The notes beneath the pieces were generated by a model, which saw only the letters and a list, made by a program, of their open reading frames with translations, was not told where the DNA came from and made no database searches. A stretch of DNA of 50,302 bases, taken from the NCBI GenBank assembly GCA_902773665.1, contig CACYFF010000013.1:1-50302 (forward strand), written 5' to 3'. This DNA comes from an uncultured Eubacteriales bacterium. GTDB taxonomy: Bacteria; Bacillota; Clostridia; Peptostreptococcales; Anaerovoracaceae. Of this stretch, positions 15,027 to 23,684 are shown piece by piece; the first letter of the stretch is position 1; each line of letters begins with the position of its first letter. The position numbers were made by a program, and so were the translations under genes.

Positions 15027-16424
15027 ATGAGTTACGCGAAGATAAAAAATGCGCAGGAGCTTACGGACCACAGCAGCCGGGATGCCCGGGAAAAGGTGCT
15101 ACAGCTGACGGACCGCGTGCTGCAGAAGCTGGACCAGCGTGTGTTTCTCAAGCAGTTGATCCGGCGGGAAGGCTCCGTTCTGCGGATCGGAGAGCAAGTC
15201 TACGATCTGGCGGATTACGAGCGGGTCTACGCGTTTACGTCCGGCAAGGCGGGCAACCACATGGCCCGGGCGTTCGAGGACATCCTGGGCGATGATCTTA
15301 CGCTGGGAGTAACGATCGTAAAGATGCTGGACGAGGAGGACGTCTACCGGAACACGGAAGTGTTTGTCGGGGGTCATCCGCTGCCCAACGAAGAGGGCAT
15401 CCGGGGCTGCCAGCGCATGATCGACCTTTGCGAGCAGATGACCCCGAGAGACCTGCTCCTCGTGGGCCTGTCCGGCGGTTGTTCGGCGCTCATGGGCTAT
15501 CCCTCCAAGGGGCTGACCCTGGAAGATCTGCAGGAAGCCACCGACGTGATGCTGAAGGCCGGCATGTGGGTGATGGATATCAACGACATCCGGGGACATC
15601 TGTCGCAGACCGCGCGGGGCCGGCTGGGCCAGCACGTGCACGGTGCGAAGATCCTCTGCTTTGAATTGTGGGACGCCACGGGGCTCGTGATCGACGATTA
15701 CACAAAGCCCGTGCCCATCATGGGAACGCCGGTGGGCTACGATACCATCACCTTCGAAGACATCAAAAAGATCATCCATACCTACGGCATCGAGGAGAAA
15801 CTGCCGCCGAGAGTGGCGGATTACCTGCTGAATTACGACCCTGCGGAGGAGACGCCCCAGAGCCTGCCCAACGACGTGGACTACTATATCGTCGGCACGC
15901 TGCCGGATTCGGTGAAAGCGGCGGAAGAAGCGGCTGCGGAGATGGGCGTACCCTGCCATGTGCTGACGACCTATACCGACGGGGAGAGCCGGGATTTCGG
16001 CACCTTTATGGCGTCCGTCGCAAGGGAGATGCAGTTTTCCGGCCGGCCTTTCGCAGCGCCCTGCTTTATCGTATCCGCCGGGGAGACCACGACCCGGATC
16101 GAAGACAGTTCGAAGATCGAGGGGCATGGAGGCCCGGGGCAGGAGATGTGCGCGGCCTTTGCGCTGGCGGCGGAGGGGCTGGAAAACGTCTGCCTGCTTT
16201 CCATCGACAGTGAGGGTACGGACGGTACGACTCCCGTTGCCGGCGGGATCACGGATGGCACGAGTTTGGCCAGTGCCCGCGCGCAGGGCATCGACCTGCG
16301 GAGGGCGTTGGCGGGTCACGCGACATATGAGGCTCTATCGGCAATAGGCGATACGGTGACCACCGGCAACACCGGCACCAATCTGTGTGACTTTAACGTT
16401 CTGTACGTAGGAGCGAAGGAATAG
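15027..16424 (+). CDS. Glycerate 2-kinase-like (MOFRL family) protein
   Basis: 465 aa, the length of MOFRL-type glycerate kinases (D-glycerate to 2-phosphoglycerate). Recognisable pieces are FTSGKAGNHMARAFE (with the conserved Lys), VGGHPLPNEEGIRG, VGLSGGCSALMGYPSKGLTLED, MDINDIRGHLSQTARGRLG, SAGETTTRI, GGPGQEMCAAFAL, and the C-terminal LLSIDSEGTDGTTPVAGGITDGT. It differs from characterised members in the segment usually close to S-x-I-K-G-G-x-L, here SQTARGRL, and in GRNQE, here GPGQE. A kinase acting on glycerate or another hydroxyacid is therefore likely but unproven. It directly abuts the enolase-like gene (0 bases), which suggests that its product is used there. Confidence 0.82.
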   Translation: MSYAKIKNAQELTDHSSRDAREKVLQLTDRVLQKLDQRVFLKQLIRREGSVLRIGEQVYDLADYERVYAFTSGKAGNHMARAFEDILGDDLTLGVTIVKMLDEEDVYRNTEVFVGGHPLPNEEGIRGCQRMIDLCEQMTPRDLLLVGLSGGCSALMGYPSKGLTLEDLQEATDVMLKAGMWVMDINDIRGHLSQTARGRLGQHVHGAKILCFELWDATGLVIDDYTKPVPIMGTPVGYDTITFEDIKKIIHTYGIEEKLPPRVADYLLNYDPAEETPQSLPNDVDYYIVGTLPDSVKAAEEAAAEMGVPCHVLTTYTDGESRDFGTFMASVAREMQFSGRPFAAPCFIVSAGETTTRIEDSSKIEGHGGPGQEMCAAFALAAEGLENVCLLSIDSEGTDGTTPVAGGITDGTSLASARAQGIDLRRALAGHATYEALSAIGDTVTTGNTGTNLCDFNVLYVGAKE

Positions 16425-17702
16425 ATGAATACGAAGATCAAAGATCTGAAGGCCCGGGCCCTGATCGACTGCAAGGGCAAGCCGCTGTTGGAGGTGGATC
16501 TGATCACCGAAGACGGCGTGGTGGGGCGCGCAGCCTCGCCCTCCGGCATCTCCGCGGGAGAACACGAAGCGCTGGTGCTGCGGGACGGCGACCCCTACTG
16601 GTACAACGGCAACGGGGTATATAAAGCGGTGGAGATGGCGGAACAAGTCGTCCTGCCGAAGATCCGCGGCCTGGACGTGCTGGACCAGAAGGGGCTGGAC
16701 GAGACCCTCATCGAACTGGACGGCACGCCGAACAAGTCGCATCTGGGCGGCAACGTGACGAACAGCGTGTCGCTTGCTGCGATGCGGGCGGGCTGCCAGA
16801 TCCTGCACGTGCCCCAGTACCGCTACCTGAACCCCGGCGAGATCCGCACCATTCCGCTGCCGACTTCCGACATGTTCGCGGGCGGCAGCTACGAGGAAGA
16901 TACCATGCCGGTGCAGGAGGTGACGATCGTGCCCTTCAAGGCGGCGAGCATTTCGGAAGCGACGGACATTCTGTGCCGCACCTATGCGAAGCTGCCGGAG
17001 GTGATACGGGAATTCCAGAACGGCAGGCGGCCCGAGATCGGCGCGATGAGCGAATATATGGCGCCGTCCACGGACTTTATGGACTGTCTCGCCATCCTAA
17101 AAGAGACGGCGGTGCGCTGCGGGTGCGAGGAAAAGATCGCCTACCACCTGGACTGCGCCTTCAGCGAGATCTACGATGCAGCGCGGGGCACGTATCGCTA
17201 CTGCGGGCGGGAAGTGGATCTGGAAGAACTCATCGGCATCCTGAAGCCCGCTACCGAACAGTACAACATTCTGTATCTGGAAGATCCGGTGGACGAGAAC
17301 GATTGGGATGGATGGGTCAAAATGGCGAAAGCCCTGCCCCGGACCACTCTCTGCGGCGACGATCTGACGGTCACCAACATCGAGTACATTAAAAAGGCGC
17401 TGGACATGGGCGCCTGCGGCGCGTTCGTGTTTAAGCCGAACCAGGTGGGCACGGTGACCGAGGCCATGGCGGCGCAGGCCTACGCGGTGGCGCACGGCAT
17501 GTTCTCGATTCCCTCCATCCGGGCAGGCGGCGTCTCCGATGACCCGGTAGCGGACATGGGAACCGCCGGCGGCGCAGCGGCCGTAAAACTGGGCCCGCCC
17601 AAGTTCGGCCACGCGGTGCACATCGTCAATTCGCTGCTGCGGGCGGAGAGCGAACTGCCCGGCGCGAGGCCCTTCGATTTTACCGGTTTTGTAAAATTCT
17701 AA
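16425..17702 (+). CDS. Divergent enolase homologue lacking catalytic residues of enolase
   Basis: 425 aa, enolase-sized. Retained (yeast numbering for orientation): the Ser39 loop SPSGISAGEHEALVLRDGD, Glu168 (VQEVTIVP), the metal ligands Asp246 (YHLDCAFSE), Glu295 (YLEDPVDENDWDGW) and Asp320 (CGDDLTVTN), Lys345 (VFKPNQVGT), Arg374 and Lys396 (AVKLGPP). Changed: the loop with His159 reads GGSYEEDTMPVQE (Tyr instead of His), the GDEGG motif with the general acid Glu211 is replaced by EIGAMSEYMAPS, and SHRSGET with His373 is replaced by PSIRAGGVSDD. It therefore keeps the metal site and base but not the full 2-phosphoglycerate machinery. It sits between a glycerate-kinase homologue and a CoA transferase, so a related dehydration of another hydroxyacid is my inference. 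It should not be annotated simply as eno. Confidence 0.85.
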   Translation: MNTKIKDLKARALIDCKGKPLLEVDLITEDGVVGRAASPSGISAGEHEALVLRDGDPYWYNGNGVYKAVEMAEQVVLPKIRGLDVLDQKGLDETLIELDGTPNKSHLGGNVTNSVSLAAMRAGCQILHVPQYRYLNPGEIRTIPLPTSDMFAGGSYEEDTMPVQEVTIVPFKAASISEATDILCRTYAKLPEVIREFQNGRRPEIGAMSEYMAPSTDFMDCLAILKETAVRCGCEEKIAYHLDCAFSEIYDAARGTYRYCGREVDLEELIGILKPATEQYNILYLEDPVDENDWDGWVKMAKALPRTTLCGDDLTVTNIEYIKKALDMGACGAFVFKPNQVGTVTEAMAAQAYAVAHGMFSIPSIRAGGVSDDPVADMGTAGGAAAVKLGPPKFGHAVHIVNSLLRAESELPGARPFDFTGFVKF

Positions 17703-17703
17703 G

Positions 17704-19143
17704 ATGGATAGAATAAAGAGCGAAGAACTGAAAAAGAAGATCTGCAGTGCAGAGGAAGCGGCTGCCCTGGTGACCCCGGGAACCGTCGTGGGCGTAAGCG
17801 GCTTTACGTCCGCCGGCTACCCGAAGCTGGTGCCGGGCGCGCTGGCCAAGCGGGCGGAGAGCGGGGAAGATATGCGGCTCACGCTGATCTCCGGCGCCTC
17901 GGTGGGGGACGAGCTGGACGGCGCGTTGGCGCGCAGCGGCGCCGTGGCAAGGCGCTATCCCTACCAGAGCAACAAATCCCTGCGGGCGGCCATCAACGAA
18001 GGGAAGATCGCCTACGCAGACATCCACCTGGGGCAGCTGTCCCGGCTGGTGCGGACCGGCGTGTTCGGACCCGTGGATACAGCGATCGTCGAGGCGTCCG
18101 CCATCCTGGAAGATGGCTCCATCGTTCCCACCATGTGCGTGGGCAGCGCCGACACCCTGGTACAGTGCGCGCGGCAGGTGATCGTGGAACTGAATACCGC
18201 TGTTCCCGACCTGACCGGCCTGCACGACATCTACACGCCTCAGATGCCGCCGCACACGAAGCCGATCCCCATCTGCCATGTGTCCGACCGCATCGGACAG
18301 CCTTCCATTCCCTGCGATCCCGCGAAGATCTGCGTCATCGTCCTGTCGGAGACCCCCGACGCCGGCGGTCCCGGCACGGCGCCGGATGAGGTGACGGGAC
18401 GCATCGCGCGCAATCTGGTAGCCTTCCTGAAGGGCGAGCAGGCAGCCGGCAGGCTTTCCGATCTGCTGCCGCCGCTGCAGTCCGGCGTGGGCGGTACCGG
18501 CAACGCCATCCTCTCGGAATTGGCGCATTCCGGCATGCAGGGCCTCAGCCTGTACTCCGAAGTGCTGCAGTCCGCCGTTCTGGACATGATCGACAGCGGC
18601 ACGGTGGCCTTCGCTTCCGGTTCCGCGCTGTCCTTTACGCCGGAATATCAGCAGAAATTCTACGAAAACTTCGAAGAATACAGAAAGAAGATCGTGCTGC
18701 GGCCCCAGGAGATCAGCAACTCCGGCGAGGTCATCGCCCGTCTGGGGGTCATCGCCATCAACACGGCGATCGAGGCGGATCTGTCCGGCAACGTCAATTC
18801 CACCCACATCGGCGGCAGCCGGCTGATGAACGGCATCGGCGGCTCCGGGGACTACGCGCGCAACGCCGGGCTCACGGTCTTCGTGACCCCGGCAACGGCC
18901 AAAAACGGCGCGCTGTCGTGCATCGTGCCCTGGGTCTCCCACGTGGACCATACGGAGCACGACACGGACGTGCTTATTACGGAGTACGGTGCTGCGGACC
19001 TGCGGGGTAAAACGCCCTACGAGCGGGCCGATCTCATCATCGAGACCTGTGCTGCGCCCACCTTCCGGCCGCAGCTGCGCGAATACATGGAGCGTGTAAA
19101 AAAAGAATGCCGCGATCACCACGGCATTCCTGTGCTGAAATAG
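17704..19143 (+). CDS. Acetyl-CoA hydrolase/transferase-family CoA-transferase
   Basis: 479 aa. This is the Ach1/Cat1-type family, which moves CoA between carboxylic acids (acetate, succinate, propionate, butyrate). Seen: GVSGFTSAGYPKLVPGAL near the N-terminus, YPYQSNKSLRAAINEG, HLGQLSRLVRTGVFGPVD, the active-site region GLSLYSEVLQSAVLDM with the glutamate that forms the acyl thioester, SHIGG-like STHIGGSRLMNGIGGSGD, and the C-terminal TEYGAADLRGKTPYERA. Acid substrates cannot be told from sequence. Last gene of the citC operon, 1 base after the enolase-like gene; followed by a palindromic repeat copy that may terminate it. In this setting it would activate or release the acid made by the two preceding enzymes. 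Confidence 0.88.
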   Translation: MDRIKSEELKKKICSAEEAAALVTPGTVVGVSGFTSAGYPKLVPGALAKRAESGEDMRLTLISGASVGDELDGALARSGAVARRYPYQSNKSLRAAINEGKIAYADIHLGQLSRLVRTGVFGPVDTAIVEASAILEDGSIVPTMCVGSADTLVQCARQVIVELNTAVPDLTGLHDIYTPQMPPHTKPIPICHVSDRIGQPSIPCDPAKICVIVLSETPDAGGPGTAPDEVTGRIARNLVAFLKGEQAAGRLSDLLPPLQSGVGGTGNAILSELAHSGMQGLSLYSEVLQSAVLDMIDSGTVAFASGSALSFTPEYQQKFYENFEEYRKKIVLRPQEISNSGEVIARLGVIAINTAIEADLSGNVNSTHIGGSRLMNGIGGSGDYARNAGLTVFVTPATAKNGALSCIVPWVSHVDHTEHDTDVLITEYGAADLRGKTPYERADLIIETCAAPTFRPQLREYMERVKKECRDHHGIPVLK

Positions 19144-19145
19144 TG

Positions 19146-19166
19146 TAACGGGAACCGTCCCCGTTA
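19146..19166. repeat. GGGGACGGTT palindromic repeat, copy 5
   Basis: TAACGGG (19146-19152) pairs with CCCGTTA (19160-19166) around AACCGTC, the complement of the shared core. It fills the 27-base gap between the convergent CoA-transferase and GntR genes. Confidence 0.7.
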
Positions 19167-19170
19167 GCCA

Positions 19171-20154
19171 TCATCTCCGTTTGTTCAGCTGCAGCTCTTT
19201 TACCCGCTGCGCCAGATACAATAAAGACCCGTTGTCCACCCGGTACGTGATCTCCACGACCGGGTGTTCTTTTGCAAAGGCATGGAGCAGTTCTTCCTCT
19301 TCTTTGGTGCAGATCCGGGCGATGCCCGAGGGCACACAGACGAAATCCAGGTTGCGGAGGAATGTCTTCATGTCCGTCTCGTCGCCGGTGATCTTGCGGA
19401 ACACGAAGACAGCCTGGCTTGCATGGCGAGCCGCCGCAGTCTTTGCCAGCACCGCGAAGCGTTCGCTTCCGGCAAAGATCCCAAGACGGCCTTTTCCCAG
19501 CCGGGAGAGGGCGGCGATGCTCTCCGGGGTCAGTTCGCTGCAGACGCCGAACACCCGGTCTTCCCCTAAAAGGGGCGCGAGCTGCTCGTAATGGGTCATC
19601 GTGGTGACCGCCAGATCCACCGATCCCGCCACCCCCTCGGGATTCGACATGGTCTCGTACAGGTCCTTGCGGAACACCTCTGCCCCGGACAGTTCGTACA
19701 GCGAACGCACCATCATGGCCTGGGTCTCCCGGCAGCATTCCACCGCCGCGATGGAGACCAGCGTTTCGCGCTGCATGCGCTCCCGCATCTTCAGGTCCAG
19801 AAAGATGTTGATCTCCGTGGGAGAGAACCGCATGCCTTCCATCAGGTCCAGCATGTGGTCGATGGCTTCCATGGCTTTGTCTTTGCGGCTTTGGATGGTC
19901 TCCTCCTGCCAGGATACGAAGGTGCCTTTGCCCCGGGTCTTGCTGATGACCCCCGAACTTTCCAGATCGTCGTACGCCCTTTTGATCGTGCCGCGCGCGA
20001 TGTTGAGCTGCGCCGCCAGCTGGCGCACCGTGGGCAGCTGGGTACCATATTCCAGATGCCCTTTTTTGATCTCTCCCGTGATGGCTCCCGCCACCTGCCG
20101 GTAGATGGGTACGTCCAGGTTTTCGTCCACCTTGATGTCGATCGTTACGTCCAT
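19171..20154 (-). CDS. GntR-family transcriptional regulator with unrecognised effector domain
   Basis: 327 aa. Residues 10-80 are a GntR winged helix (VPIYRQVAGAITGEIKKG, LPTVRQLAAQLNIARGTIKR, YDDLESSGVISKTRGKGTFV), closest to the YtrA-type arrangement. The remaining 240 residues are not the usual YtrA tail: a helical stretch (85-150) is followed by alternating strand/helix sequence (VDLAVTTMTHYEQLAPLL, GKGRLGIFAGSERFAVLA, DFVCVPSGIARICTKEEEE) that looks like a two-lobed ligand-binding fold; I cannot name it. The ATG at 20154 follows AAAGAGGA. It is divergent from the glutamate mutase operon and convergent with the citC operon, so it is the best candidate regulator of both. A palindrome 28 bases upstream may be its autoregulatory site. 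Confidence 0.85.
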   Translation of the reverse strand: MDVTIDIKVDENLDVPIYRQVAGAITGEIKKGHLEYGTQLPTVRQLAAQLNIARGTIKRAYDDLESSGVISKTRGKGTFVSWQEETIQSRKDKAMEAIDHMLDLMEGMRFSPTEINIFLDLKMRERMQRETLVSIAAVECCRETQAMMVRSLYELSGAEVFRKDLYETMSNPEGVAGSVDLAVTTMTHYEQLAPLLGEDRVFGVCSELTPESIAALSRLGKGRLGIFAGSERFAVLAKTAAARHASQAVFVFRKITGDETDMKTFLRNLDFVCVPSGIARICTKEEEELLHAFAKEHPVVEITYRVDNGSLLYLAQRVKELQLNKRR

Positions 20155-20181
20155 ATCCGCGTCCTCTTTCCGCGCTGCAAA

Positions 20182-20198
20182 ATTGTATCAGGTACAAT
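20182..20198. promoter_or_regulatory. Candidate operator of the GntR regulator
   Basis: ATTGTA-TCAGG-TACAAT is a perfect 6-5-6 inverted repeat, 28 bases upstream of the regulator's start codon, in the 233-base gap shared with the glutamate mutase operon. Size and place fit a GntR dimer site. No second exact copy was seen near the mutase promoter. Confidence 0.5.
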
Positions 20199-20295
20199 GG
20201 CGCCAATTCCGGCGGTGACCCCTCCGGATTCCGGCAACTCCTTGAAATCTACACAAAAAACCGAATTTTTTCGTCCAATTTCGGGTCATCCCCTG

Positions 20296-20324
20296 TTGCA
20301 ACTTATTATATATCAATTTAAAAT
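20296..20324 (+). promoter_or_regulatory. Promoter of the methylaspartate (glutamate mutase) operon
   Basis: TTGCAA (20296-20301), a 17-base spacer and TAAAAT (20319-20324) match the vegetative consensus well. The predicted transcription start near 20331 gives a leader of about 57 bases before the mutase S start at 20388. Confidence 0.6.
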
Positions 20325-20387
20325 CTTGGCATAGAACAATTTCGTTTTTGCATAACCAACGAAGGAACATCAGAGGTGGAAAGAACA

Positions 20388-20801
20388 ATGGAAAAGAAAA
20401 CACTGGTACTCGGCGTTATCGGCGCAGACGTTCACGCAGTCGGCGTATCGATCCTGAACCGCGCTTTTCTGGATGCAGGCTTTGACGTGGTCAACCTGGG
20501 CGTTATGGTAAGCCAGGAAGAATTCATTTCAGCCGCCATCGAGACCGGGGCAGACGCGATCATGGTCTCCTCCCTCTACGGCCAGGGCGAGCTGGACTGC
20601 CGCGGCCTGAGAGAAAAGTGCGACGAAGCCGGCCTGAAGGGCATCCTGCTCTACGTCGGCGGCAACATCGTCATCGGCAAGCACGAATTTTCGGAAGTGG
20701 AAAAGAGATTCAAGGACATGGGCTTCGACAGAGCCTTCCCGCCCGGAACGGATCCCCAGACCACCATCGACTGCCTGAAAGAAGACTTTCATCTGAACTA
20801 A
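20388..20801 (+). CDS. glmS: Glutamate mutase sigma (small) subunit
   Basis: 137 aa, the usual size of the cobalamin-binding subunit (also called MutS or GlmS; not the glucosamine synthase). The B12 signature is complete: [12 protein letters not shown] (D-x-H-x-x-G, the His that replaces dimethylbenzimidazole on cobalt), [11 protein letters not shown] (S-x-L) and [11 protein letters not shown] (GG). With the epsilon subunit it rearranges (S)-glutamate to (2S,3S)-3-methylaspartate, the first step of the methylaspartate fermentation. The ATG at 20388 follows GAGGTGG; an in-frame GTG at 20376 is part of that ribosome site. First gene of the operon; the reactivase gene follows after 18 bases. Confidence 0.95.
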   Translation: MEKKTLVLGVIGADVHAVGVSILNRAFLDAGFDVVNLGVMVSQEEFISAAIETGADAIMVSSLYGQGELDCRGLREKCDEAGLKGILLYVGGNIVIGKHEFSEVEKRFKDMGFDRAFPPGTDPQTTIDCLKEDFHLN

Positions 20802-20819
20802 AAACAGACATTTAAGGCT

Positions 20820-22226
20820 ATGAGACCCGTACTTTTGATCGACTTCGGCAGCACCTACACCAAGGTGACCGCCGTAGATCTGGAAACTGAAGAACTGCTG
20901 GGCACTTCCCAGTCCTGGACCACGATCCAGACGGATATCGGCGAAGGTTTGGCCGATGCCGTAGCCAAACTGGAGGAAAAGACCGGACCCCTGCAATTCG
21001 AAGCGCGCTATGCCTGCTCTTCCGCAGCCGGCGGACTCCGGATGATCACCAGCGGTCTGGTGCCCGAACTCACCGCAGAGGCAGCCAAGCAGGCGTCCTT
21101 AGGCGCCGGCGCCAAGATCCGGGGCGTGTACTCCTTCGAACTCACGGAGGACGATATCGAGGATATCGACGCGGAGCACCCCGACATCTTCCTGCTCACT
21201 GGCGGCACCGACGGCGGCAACAAGGAATGCATCCTGCACAACGCGGACATGCTGGCCACCTGCAAGACGGACTTTCCCGTGGTCATCGCCGGCAACCGCA
21301 GCGTTGCCCGCACCTGCGCCAAGAAACTGGAGGGCAGGGAAGTCCACATCGTGGAAAACGTGATGCCCAAGTTCGGCGCCCTCAACATCAAGCCGGCACA
21401 GGATAAGATCCGCGAGATCTTCCTGAAGCGCATCGTGGAGGCCAAGGGCTACACAAAAGCCCAGTCCCTCATCGATAACATCGCGATGCCCACCCCGTCG
21501 GCCATGATGCAGGCCATGCAGCTGCTGGCGGAAGGGTGCGAAAACCCGGACGGTTCCAAGGAGACCGGCATCGGCGATCTGCTGGCCGTGGACGTGGGCG
21601 GCGCCACGACGGACATCTACTCCGTGTGCGACGGTATGCCCAGAGCCGGCATGGATACGATCTTCAAGGGACTGCCCGAACCCTACATCAAACGGACCGT
21701 GGAAGGCGACATCGGCATGCGCTACAGCATCCACGGCATCGAAGAGGCGGTGGGGACAGGCTACATCTCCCAGCTGTCCGGCATTCCGGAAGACCGGTGC
21801 CGCGAGATGATCGACTATCTCGGACGGAACACGGAAGTCGTACCCACGGACGCGGAGAGCGAGGCCCTGGATTTCGCTCTGGCGAGCGGCGCCATCAAGA
21901 CGGCCGTCACCAGACACGCAGGCAGGCTGGAAGAGTTCTACACCATGAACGGCATCGCCTACATGCAGACCGGCAAGGACCTCAGAGAGATCCGTCAGAT
22001 CATCGTTACGGGAGGATCACTCATCCACACCAAGCGGACCGGGAAGATCGCTTCCGCCGCTTTCTGGGATCCCCAGGATCCCTTCTCATTAAAACCGAAA
22101 CAGGCAGACATCTGGGTGGACAGGAGCTATATCCTGGCAGCCATGGGACTGCTGAGCGGTTATTACCCGGGAACAGCCCTCAGGATCATGAAAAAGGAGC
22201 TTAAAAAGGATGGATATCAAGAATAA
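20820..22226 (+). CDS. glmL: Glutamate mutase reactivase-type protein MutL
   Basis: 468 aa. It has actin/Hsp70-fold ATPase motifs: [16 protein letters not shown] at the N-terminus (phosphate 1), [12 protein letters not shown], and [17 protein letters not shown] (phosphate 2) near residue 260, followed by [15 protein letters not shown] (adenosine motif). Proteins of this MutL/GlmL family are always found between the two glutamate mutase subunits or next to related B12 mutases and are thought to restore enzyme whose cofactor was damaged; they are unrelated to the mismatch repair MutL. The start at 20820 follows a weak TAAGG, and its end overlaps the next gene by 17 bases, a sign of translational coupling. 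Confidence 0.93.
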   Translation: MRPVLLIDFGSTYTKVTAVDLETEELLGTSQSWTTIQTDIGEGLADAVAKLEEKTGPLQFEARYACSSAAGGLRMITSGLVPELTAEAAKQASLGAGAKIRGVYSFELTEDDIEDIDAEHPDIFLLTGGTDGGNKECILHNADMLATCKTDFPVVIAGNRSVARTCAKKLEGREVHIVENVMPKFGALNIKPAQDKIREIFLKRIVEAKGYTKAQSLIDNIAMPTPSAMMQAMQLLAEGCENPDGSKETGIGDLLAVDVGGATTDIYSVCDGMPRAGMDTIFKGLPEPYIKRTVEGDIGMRYSIHGIEEAVGTGYISQLSGIPEDRCREMIDYLGRNTEVVPTDAESEALDFALASGAIKTAVTRHAGRLEEFYTMNGIAYMQTGKDLREIRQIIVTGGSLIHTKRTGKIASAAFWDPQDPFSLKPKQADIWVDRSYILAAMGLLSGYYPGTALRIMKKELKKDGYQE

Positions 22227-23661
22227 GAAGATCTCAGACGACGAATTTTACCGCATCAGAGCGGAAGTCCTCACCCAGTGGCCCACCGGCAAGGACGTGG
22301 ATTTCCAGGAAGCCGTCGAATATCAGAAGTCTATCCCCGAGGACAGACGGTTCGGCGCTAAGCTGATCAAGGCCAAGAACGAAGGCCGCACCCTCACCCA
22401 GCCCAGAGCGGGCGTTGCGCTCATCAACGAGCACATCGAACTGCTGCAGCACCTGCAGGATGCAGGCGAAGCAGACCTGCTCCCCACCACCATCGACAGC
22501 TATACCAGACAGAACCGCTATGAAGACTGCGAGAACGGTATCCGCGTTTCCCAGCAGGAAGGCCGTTCCATGCTCAACGGCTTCCCGGCAGTCAACCACG
22601 GCGTACAGGGCTGCAGACGGGTCATCGAAGCCCTGAAGACCCCGGTGCAGGTCCGCCACGGCACTCCCGACGCCAGACTTCTGGCAGAGATCACCTTCGC
22701 CGGCGGCTTTACCTCCTACGAAGGCGGCGGCATCTCCTATAACCTGCCCTACACCAAGAACGTGCCCATGGAACGCACCATTCGCGACTGGCAGTATGTA
22801 GACCGTCTCACCGGCATCTATGAAGAAGCGGGCGTCTCCATCAACAGAGAGCCTTATGGCCCCCTCACCGGCACCCTCGTTCCTCCCTGCATCTCCCACG
22901 CGGTAGCCGTCATCGAAGCGCTGCTGGCTGCGGAGCAGGGCGTTAAGAATATCACCGTCGGCTACGGCCAGGGCGGCAACCTGCTGCAGGACATCGCAGC
23001 CATCCGCTCCCTGGAAGAGCTGACCAACGAATATCTCGAAAAGTACGGATACAAAGACGTGATCGTCACCACCGTGTTCCACCAGTGGATGGGCGGTTTC
23101 CCCCAGGACGAGGCAAAGGCCTTCGGCGTTATTTCCTGGGGCAGCGTAGCGGCGGCTCTCTCCCGTGCGACCAAGGTCATCGTCAAGACCCCGCACGAAG
23201 CGGCCGGTATCCCCACCAAGGAAGCCAACGCAGCAGGACTGCGCTGCACCAAGCAGGCCATCTCCATGCTGGCAGATCAGAGCTTCGGCGACACGCATCT
23301 GGCGGATGAAAAAGAGATCATCAAGCGCGAGACCCGCTGCATCGTAGACAAGTGCTTCGAACTGGGCGACGGCGACCTGGCGGTCGGTGTCTGCAGAGCG
23401 GTGGAAGCCGGTGCGCTGGACGTTCCCTTCGCTCCCTGCCGCGTTAACGCGGGCAAGATGCTTCCCGCCAGAGACAACCAGGGCGCCATCCGTATCCTGG
23501 AACCGGGCAACCTGCCGTTCCCCCAGGACATCAAGGATTTCCACAGAGCCAAGATCGAGGAAAGAGCGAAGTTCGAAAAGAGAGACGCTTCCTTCCAGAT
23601 GGTCATCGACGACGTTTATGCAATTTCGAAGGGCAGACTCGTAGGCCGCCCCAGAAAGTAG
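22210..23661 (+). CDS. glmE: Glutamate mutase epsilon (large) subunit
   Basis: 483 aa, the normal length for the TIM-barrel subunit that binds glutamate and the adenosyl part of coenzyme B12. Characteristic stretches are [52 protein letters not shown] (substrate-binding arginine region), [38 protein letters not shown] and [18 protein letters not shown]. It forms the E2S2 complex with the product of the gene at 20388. The ATG at 22210 follows AAAAAGGATGG inside the end of the reactivase gene, 17-base overlap. 23 bases separate it from methylaspartate ammonia-lyase. Confidence 0.96.
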   Translation: MDIKNKKISDDEFYRIRAEVLTQWPTGKDVDFQEAVEYQKSIPEDRRFGAKLIKAKNEGRTLTQPRAGVALINEHIELLQHLQDAGEADLLPTTIDSYTRQNRYEDCENGIRVSQQEGRSMLNGFPAVNHGVQGCRRVIEALKTPVQVRHGTPDARLLAEITFAGGFTSYEGGGISYNLPYTKNVPMERTIRDWQYVDRLTGIYEEAGVSINREPYGPLTGTLVPPCISHAVAVIEALLAAEQGVKNITVGYGQGGNLLQDIAAIRSLEELTNEYLEKYGYKDVIVTTVFHQWMGGFPQDEAKAFGVISWGSVAAALSRATKVIVKTPHEAAGIPTKEANAAGLRCTKQAISMLADQSFGDTHLADEKEIIKRETRCIVDKCFELGDGDLAVGVCRAVEAGALDVPFAPCRVNAGKMLPARDNQGAIRILEPGNLPFPQDIKDFHRAKIEERAKFEKRDASFQMVIDDVYAISKGRLVGRPRK

Positions 23662-23684
23662 TTTTATAAAGGAGAAACAAAACC

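Noticed and set aside
20820-22226. Annotation as DNA mismatch repair MutL
   Set aside because: The protein has the actin/Hsp70-type ATPase motifs and lies between the glutamate mutase subunits; only the name is shared.
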